NCBI GenBank assembly: GCA_002319955.1
Contig: DCJS01000035.1
Location: forward strand, 463 to 8,992
Direction: 5' to 3'
DNA from: Flavobacteriales bacterium UBA1694
Lineage (GTDB): Bacteria > Bacteroidota > Bacteroidia > Flavobacteriales > Weeksellaceae
Length of the DNA stretch: 8,530 nt
Part shown: in pieces, positions 5,942 to 8,530 of the stretch
How the letters are laid out: each line of letters starts with the position of its first letter
Position numbering within the stretch: position 1 is the first letter of the stretch
Notes under the pieces: generated by a model
Seen by the model: the letters and a program-made list of their open reading frames with translations, nothing else
What the model was told of the DNA's origin: nothing
Database searches by the model: none
Translations under genes and position numbers: made by a program

Positions 5942-6484
5942 ATGAAAAAAACTCTACTACTTATCGGCGCTTTCGCCTTTACTGCATTAAGCGCACAACA
6001 ACAAGCGACTGTAAATGTAAATTTATATCCTATCCAAACCATTATCGTCAATGCAACAAATGCAACAGTAGATTTAGATTACATTACTGCGGCTGATTAT
6101 AACGACGGCGTTGATGCGACAATTGTCGACCACCTTTCTATATACTCCACAGGTGCTTTTGCAGTAAAAATAAAGTCTGATCTTGCGACCTTAGAAAGCA
6201 CTAACGCTGGTATCACAGAAAATATTGCCTCCAGCGACATTCTTGTAACTGCAAGTGCAGGAACAGCGGCGAACACAATAACTGGTGCAACTTATCAGGG
6301 TGCTGTAGCACTAACAACTACACCTCAAGAATTATTCGAAAGCGCAACAGGGGGAGTCAATAAAAGCTTCACCGTTAATTATGCTGCAAAAGGAGCTGCA
6401 AATACGTATGTAAATAAATACTTCAATGTAGAAAACCCTACAGTTTACACTACAACGGTAACGTATTCAATTGAAGCGAGATAA
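5942..6484 (+). CDS. Pilin-like major subunit of a putative chaperone-usher-type fibre
   Basis: A 180-residue secreted protein with a Sec signal peptide (MKKTLLLIGAFAFTALSA, cleavage expected before Q19). The mature protein is small, free of Cys, rich in Ala, Thr, Val and Asn, and looks all-beta. Its N-terminus, ATVNVNLYPIQTIIV (22-36), alternates hydrophobic residues like a donor strand, and its C-terminus, TTVTYSIEAR (171-180), alternates like a final pilin strand. Residues 43-79 align without gaps to 225-261 of the 349-residue protein two genes downstream (12 of 37 identical, including T-x-x-DY-x-x-GV), and the C-termini also match. The next gene encodes a PapD-like chaperone, which supports a pilin role. 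It lacks the lipobox of type V pilins. Codon use is AT-richer than its neighbours, and tandem stops (TAA TAG) end it, both consistent with high expression. The function is inferred from context and pattern. Confidence 0.65.
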   Translation: MKKTLLLIGAFAFTALSAQQQATVNVNLYPIQTIIVNATNATVDLDYITAADYNDGVDATIVDHLSIYSTGAFAVKIKSDLATLESTNAGITENIASSDILVTASAGTAANTITGATYQGAVALTTTPQELFESATGGVNKSFTVNYAAKGAANTYVNKYFNVENPTVYTTTVTYSIEAR

Positions 6485-6509
6485 TAGCGCTTTAAACTAA
6501 AAATAAATT

Positions 6510-6546
6510 AAGGCAGTTTAGGAAGTTTTCTTAAATTGCCTTTTTT
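6510..6546 (+). terminator. Strong hairpin with T-tract between the pilin-like gene and the chaperone gene (attenuator)
   Basis: Positions 6510-6524 pair with 6528-6542 over 15 bp, including two G-U pairs at 6516/6536 and 6521/6531, around a 3-nt loop, followed by T at 6541-6546. It starts 25 nt after the pilin stop and ends 7 nt before the chaperone ATG. No TAnnTTTG box is seen between it and that ATG, so downstream genes must rely on readthrough. It would act as a partial terminator and 3'-end protector, raising subunit mRNA over chaperone and adhesin mRNA. Confidence 0.8.
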
Positions 6547-6553
6547 CACTAGT

Positions 6554-7360
6554 ATGAGACACTATAACTATTTTCTAACTATCTTGTTAGTACTTGGGTG
6601 TTCACTTTCCGCATATGCACAAACGGGAATCACCGTTGGCCCTCCAAGAATGTACTTCGTTAGTGATGCCGGAGAAACCAAAACGCAAAAACTATTGGTA
6701 AGCAATCCGAGTAAAACCGGCACCATGAATCTTACGGTGTCTTTCAACGATTGGCACTATGATACTTTAGGATCAAACGTTGTGGTCGATCCTCAGACTT
6801 TACCCACTTCTCTAACGAGTTGGATTACAGTGATGCCACAAACCTTTTTCATCTTAGGACCCGGAGAAGCCAGAGAATTAGAGATCAGCTTAACCGCGCC
6901 TGCTCAAAGCAACCAGGGCGAACCTGTTCATACAGCCATGCTGTACATCACGCAAACGAATTCCACCGATTCATTTAATGAAAAAGGCGCCTTAGTTAAA
7001 GTCTCCGTGCGCACAGGGATTAAACTTTACCATCGGTACAGTTCAGTTCAAAAGAATCCAGATATTGAATTTACTGATTACAAGTACGAGTCTAAGGACC
7101 AGCAGCTTCGCTTAAGTTTTGATAACGCTGGCAACACGTGGACCGACGGGGTTATTTCCTCCGAGCTTATTTCCCAAAGTGACGGATCCACGATTAAACT
7201 AGAAGATCAAATCATCTATACGATGCCGAGTGATCATAGACAAGTTGTGCTTAAACTGCCTCCTACTTTAAAGAAAGGCAAATACATCGCGACTTCAACA
7301 TTTTCCCAAGTGGATAATGATGTTATAAAAATGGCCGAACTTCCATTCACCTATGAATAG
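6554..7360 (+). CDS. PapD-like periplasmic pilus chaperone
   Basis: A 268-residue exported protein. The signal peptide ends SLSAYAQ (cleavage expected after A22). The mature start, TGITVGPPRMYF, and the rest of the N-terminal domain follow the PapD immunoglobulin fold: LLVSNPSKTG (47-56), SWITVMPQTFFILGPGEARE (89-108, compare the P-x-x-x-x-L-x-PG-x-x-x-x-V pattern of pilus chaperones) and VKVSVRTGIKLYHR (148-161). The last motif parallels PapD's QTKIKLFYR, so K157 matches the PapD anchoring Lys112, and R32 is a candidate for Arg8. A second beta domain (about 165-268) fits the usual two-domain layout and length. Its expected role is to bind subunits by donor-strand complementation in the periplasm. 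The ATG at 6554 gives a proper signal peptide; the in-frame TTG at 6536 lies inside the hairpin. Cys16 makes a poor lipobox, so I prefer a soluble protein. Confidence 0.8.
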   Translation: MRHYNYFLTILLVLGCSLSAYAQTGITVGPPRMYFVSDAGETKTQKLLVSNPSKTGTMNLTVSFNDWHYDTLGSNVVVDPQTLPTSLTSWITVMPQTFFILGPGEARELEISLTAPAQSNQGEPVHTAMLYITQTNSTDSFNEKGALVKVSVRTGIKLYHRYSSVQKNPDIEFTDYKYESKDQQLRLSFDNAGNTWTDGVISSELISQSDGSTIKLEDQIIYTMPSDHRQVVLKLPPTLKKGKYIATSTFSQVDNDVIKMAELPFTYE

Positions 7361-8402
7361 AATCGTTTTATTCTTGATTTTTTTTATTGTCACAACGCCT
7401 TTATTTAAAGCACAAGCAGTACAAATTGCCCCTTACAATACAGGCTGGCTTCCAGTGGACACTTATGATGGCACCCGTGTGAATAATTTAATCCAAATTC
7501 CAATTCACTTAAGTTCCTCACAGGGTTTTCAAATGAACCAGTGGACTCTTTCCTTTCGGGTTATTGGTCCAATTACAAACGGGACTCAGACCATTAGCGC
7601 AGCGGATATAGGAAAATTAAAATTTCAGATTAATTCCGTTACAAGTCAAGGAAGCCCAAATGCAAACGATAATAACCAAATCGCCAATGCAGGAACTCTT
7701 GGACTCATTACAGCGAAAATTCCGTTCAGCACAGCATTAACCAATTTTGTGGCCAATTCATCTTACGATTTAACCATCAGAAATCGGTATTTCCAAATCA
7801 ACTTAGGGTATGCAGTGGAGATAGAAGGCGGCGCTTACCTCGAACAGTACAAATCTTGGGACAATTACCGCGTAAATCTGGCTTTAGAAATAAGGAACAG
7901 GAAAAACGAAATTCTACCCACTGGCCAGCCCTCACTCATCAGTTTTGACATGAGAATTATGCCCCCTGGGATCCCACCTGGAAGTGAACAGTTCTCCCTT
8001 TTACTAGCACCCGCTGCAACCAACGTTCAACTGGAATTTCAAACACCCTCGGACTATGCCAATGGGGTGAGCAAGACTCAAATCAAAGCCGCCTCGATTA
8101 TTTCTAATACCCCCTATTTTGTCCAAGTGCATACGTTAAGTAGTGAGCTCTCGAGTCCAAGTAATACCCTATCTTTTAATACCGTAAAGCTCTCTATGGC
8201 AGATAACCTGACGGGCCTATATAGCCCAGGAGTTAATCTCTCGCCTACCAACCAAGTGCTCTATTCAAATTCAGCCCATACGATTTCGAAGTGGTATGAC
8301 CTCAAATATGAAATCACGCCTCCCACAGGTCCAATCGGATTCTTTAATAAACCATACGAAACCTACAGCGGGACAGTCATCTTTACGATCACCCCTCAAT
8401 AA
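7353..8402 (+). CDS. Putative two-domain tip adhesin with C-terminal pilin-like domain
   Basis: A 349-residue secreted protein (signal peptide MNRIVLFLIFFIVTTPLFKA, cleavage near KAQA, residues 19-22). Residues about 25-205 are a beta-rich domain I cannot place in a family (IQIPIHLSS, WTLSFRVIGP, YRVNLALEIRN), followed by a Pro/Gly linker, MPPGIPPGSE (203-212). Residues 213-349 resemble the 180-residue pilin-like protein along their length: V225-T261 align ungapped with 12 of 37 identities, VNLSPTNQVLY (294-304) matches VALTTTPQELF, and YSGTVIFTITPQ (338-349) matches YTTTVTYSIEAR. An N-terminal unique domain plus C-terminal pilin domain is the architecture of chaperone-usher tip adhesins, which lack their own donor strand. 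No type IX sorting tail is seen. The start overlaps the chaperone's end by 8 nt (ATGAATAG), indicating translational coupling. Confidence 0.65.
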   Translation: MNRIVLFLIFFIVTTPLFKAQAVQIAPYNTGWLPVDTYDGTRVNNLIQIPIHLSSSQGFQMNQWTLSFRVIGPITNGTQTISAADIGKLKFQINSVTSQGSPNANDNNQIANAGTLGLITAKIPFSTALTNFVANSSYDLTIRNRYFQINLGYAVEIEGGAYLEQYKSWDNYRVNLALEIRNRKNEILPTGQPSLISFDMRIMPPGIPPGSEQFSLLLAPAATNVQLEFQTPSDYANGVSKTQIKAASIISNTPYFVQVHTLSSELSSPSNTLSFNTVKLSMADNLTGLYSPGVNLSPTNQVLYSNSAHTISKWYDLKYEITPPTGPIGFFNKPYETYSGTVIFTITPQ

Positions 8403-8407
8403 CGGCT

Positions 8408-8530
8408 GTGAATCTACTCGCGCGCCATACCTTTATAATCACGCTCCTCTTTGGGCTCTACTTTGCGAGCGCTCAGACTGGAGACCTTATCCTTTCTACT
8501 GAAAAGCGGCTCCCCGGACTCAACAATCAA
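8408..8530 (+). CDS. Exported protein, N-terminal fragment; candidate usher or further pilus component
   Basis: An open frame of 41 codons runs from a GTG at 8408 to the window edge without a stop. It begins MNLLARHTFIITLLFGLYFA followed by SAQTG, a convincing Sec signal peptide with cleavage expected after the S-A, then DLILSTEKRLPGLNNQ. It starts 5 nt after the stop of the adhesin-like gene, so it is the next gene of the same operon. No ATG start is available in this frame. The mature sequence is too short to assign; an outer-membrane usher is the component the operon still lacks, so that is a guess from context, and another subunit is equally possible. Confidence 0.6.
   Translation, partial: MNLLARHTFIITLLFGLYFASAQTGDLILSTEKRLPGLNNQ

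Noticed and set aside
5942..6484. Type V (Mfa/Fim-like) pilin typical of Bacteroidota
   Set aside because: The protein has no Cys and therefore no lipobox, and its neighbour is a PapD-like chaperone.
6536..6553. TTG start for the chaperone
   Set aside because: It lies within the hairpin stem and would put a non-basic stretch ahead of the signal peptide; the ATG at 6554 gives a normal one.
6554..6622. Lipoprotein signal in the chaperone (VLGC, Cys16)
   Set aside because: Leu before Gly-Cys is a poor lipobox, and a good signal peptidase I site (AYA before Q) follows.
7353..8402. Type IX secretion cargo with C-terminal sorting domain
   Set aside because: The C-terminus ends TVIFTITPQ and aligns with the pilin-like subunit, not with a known type IX sorting tail.

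Overview
The window looks like a chromosomal segment of a flavobacterium (Bacteroidota, possibly the Chryseobacterium/Weeksellaceae group; family is inferred from gene content only). The evidence is Bacteroidota-type promoter boxes (TAnnTTTG), starts without Shine-Dalgarno sequences, a Bacteroidota-style lpxK followed by and overlapping a purine nucleoside phosphorylase gene, and signal peptides ending in A-Q or A-Q-Q. Gene density is high, and every gene is on the + strand except a truncated one at the left edge.

Left part (1-4669), housekeeping. The first 34 codons of a DUF21/CNNM-type membrane protein run leftward off the window. A divergent SRAP-domain (YedK/HMCES-type) abasic-site DNA repair gene follows, then an uncharacterised secreted, probably outer-membrane beta-barrel protein. 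Next come lpxK (lipid A 4'-kinase) and a purine nucleoside phosphorylase gene that overlap by 17 nt and end at a clear intrinsic terminator, and then dinB (DNA polymerase IV). The promoter boxes of lpxK and dinB lie so close to their start codons that the transcripts should be leaderless or nearly so.

Right part (4670-8530), accessory. An AraC-family regulator is preceded by an AT-rich region with a 9-bp inverted repeat. After a bidirectional terminator comes what looks like an operon: a small secreted pilin-like subunit (180 aa), a PapD-like periplasmic chaperone (268 aa), a 349-aa secreted protein whose C-terminal third resembles the small subunit, and the first 41 codons of another exported protein. 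I read this as a chaperone-usher-type pilus locus: major subunit, chaperone, two-domain tip adhesin and perhaps the usher just outside the window. Such loci are best known from Proteobacteria, whereas Bacteroidota usually build lipoprotein-derived type V pili, so this is the most interesting part of the window. A strong hairpin with a T-tract sits between the subunit gene and the chaperone gene and would favour excess production of the subunit. The AraC protein is the obvious candidate regulator, by position only.

No tRNA, rRNA, CRISPR array, insertion sequence or transposase was seen. The gene-free stretches (105-243, 1482-1586, 3415-3586, 4670-4793, 5673-5941) are all shorter than 300 bases, and what they hold is listed below.
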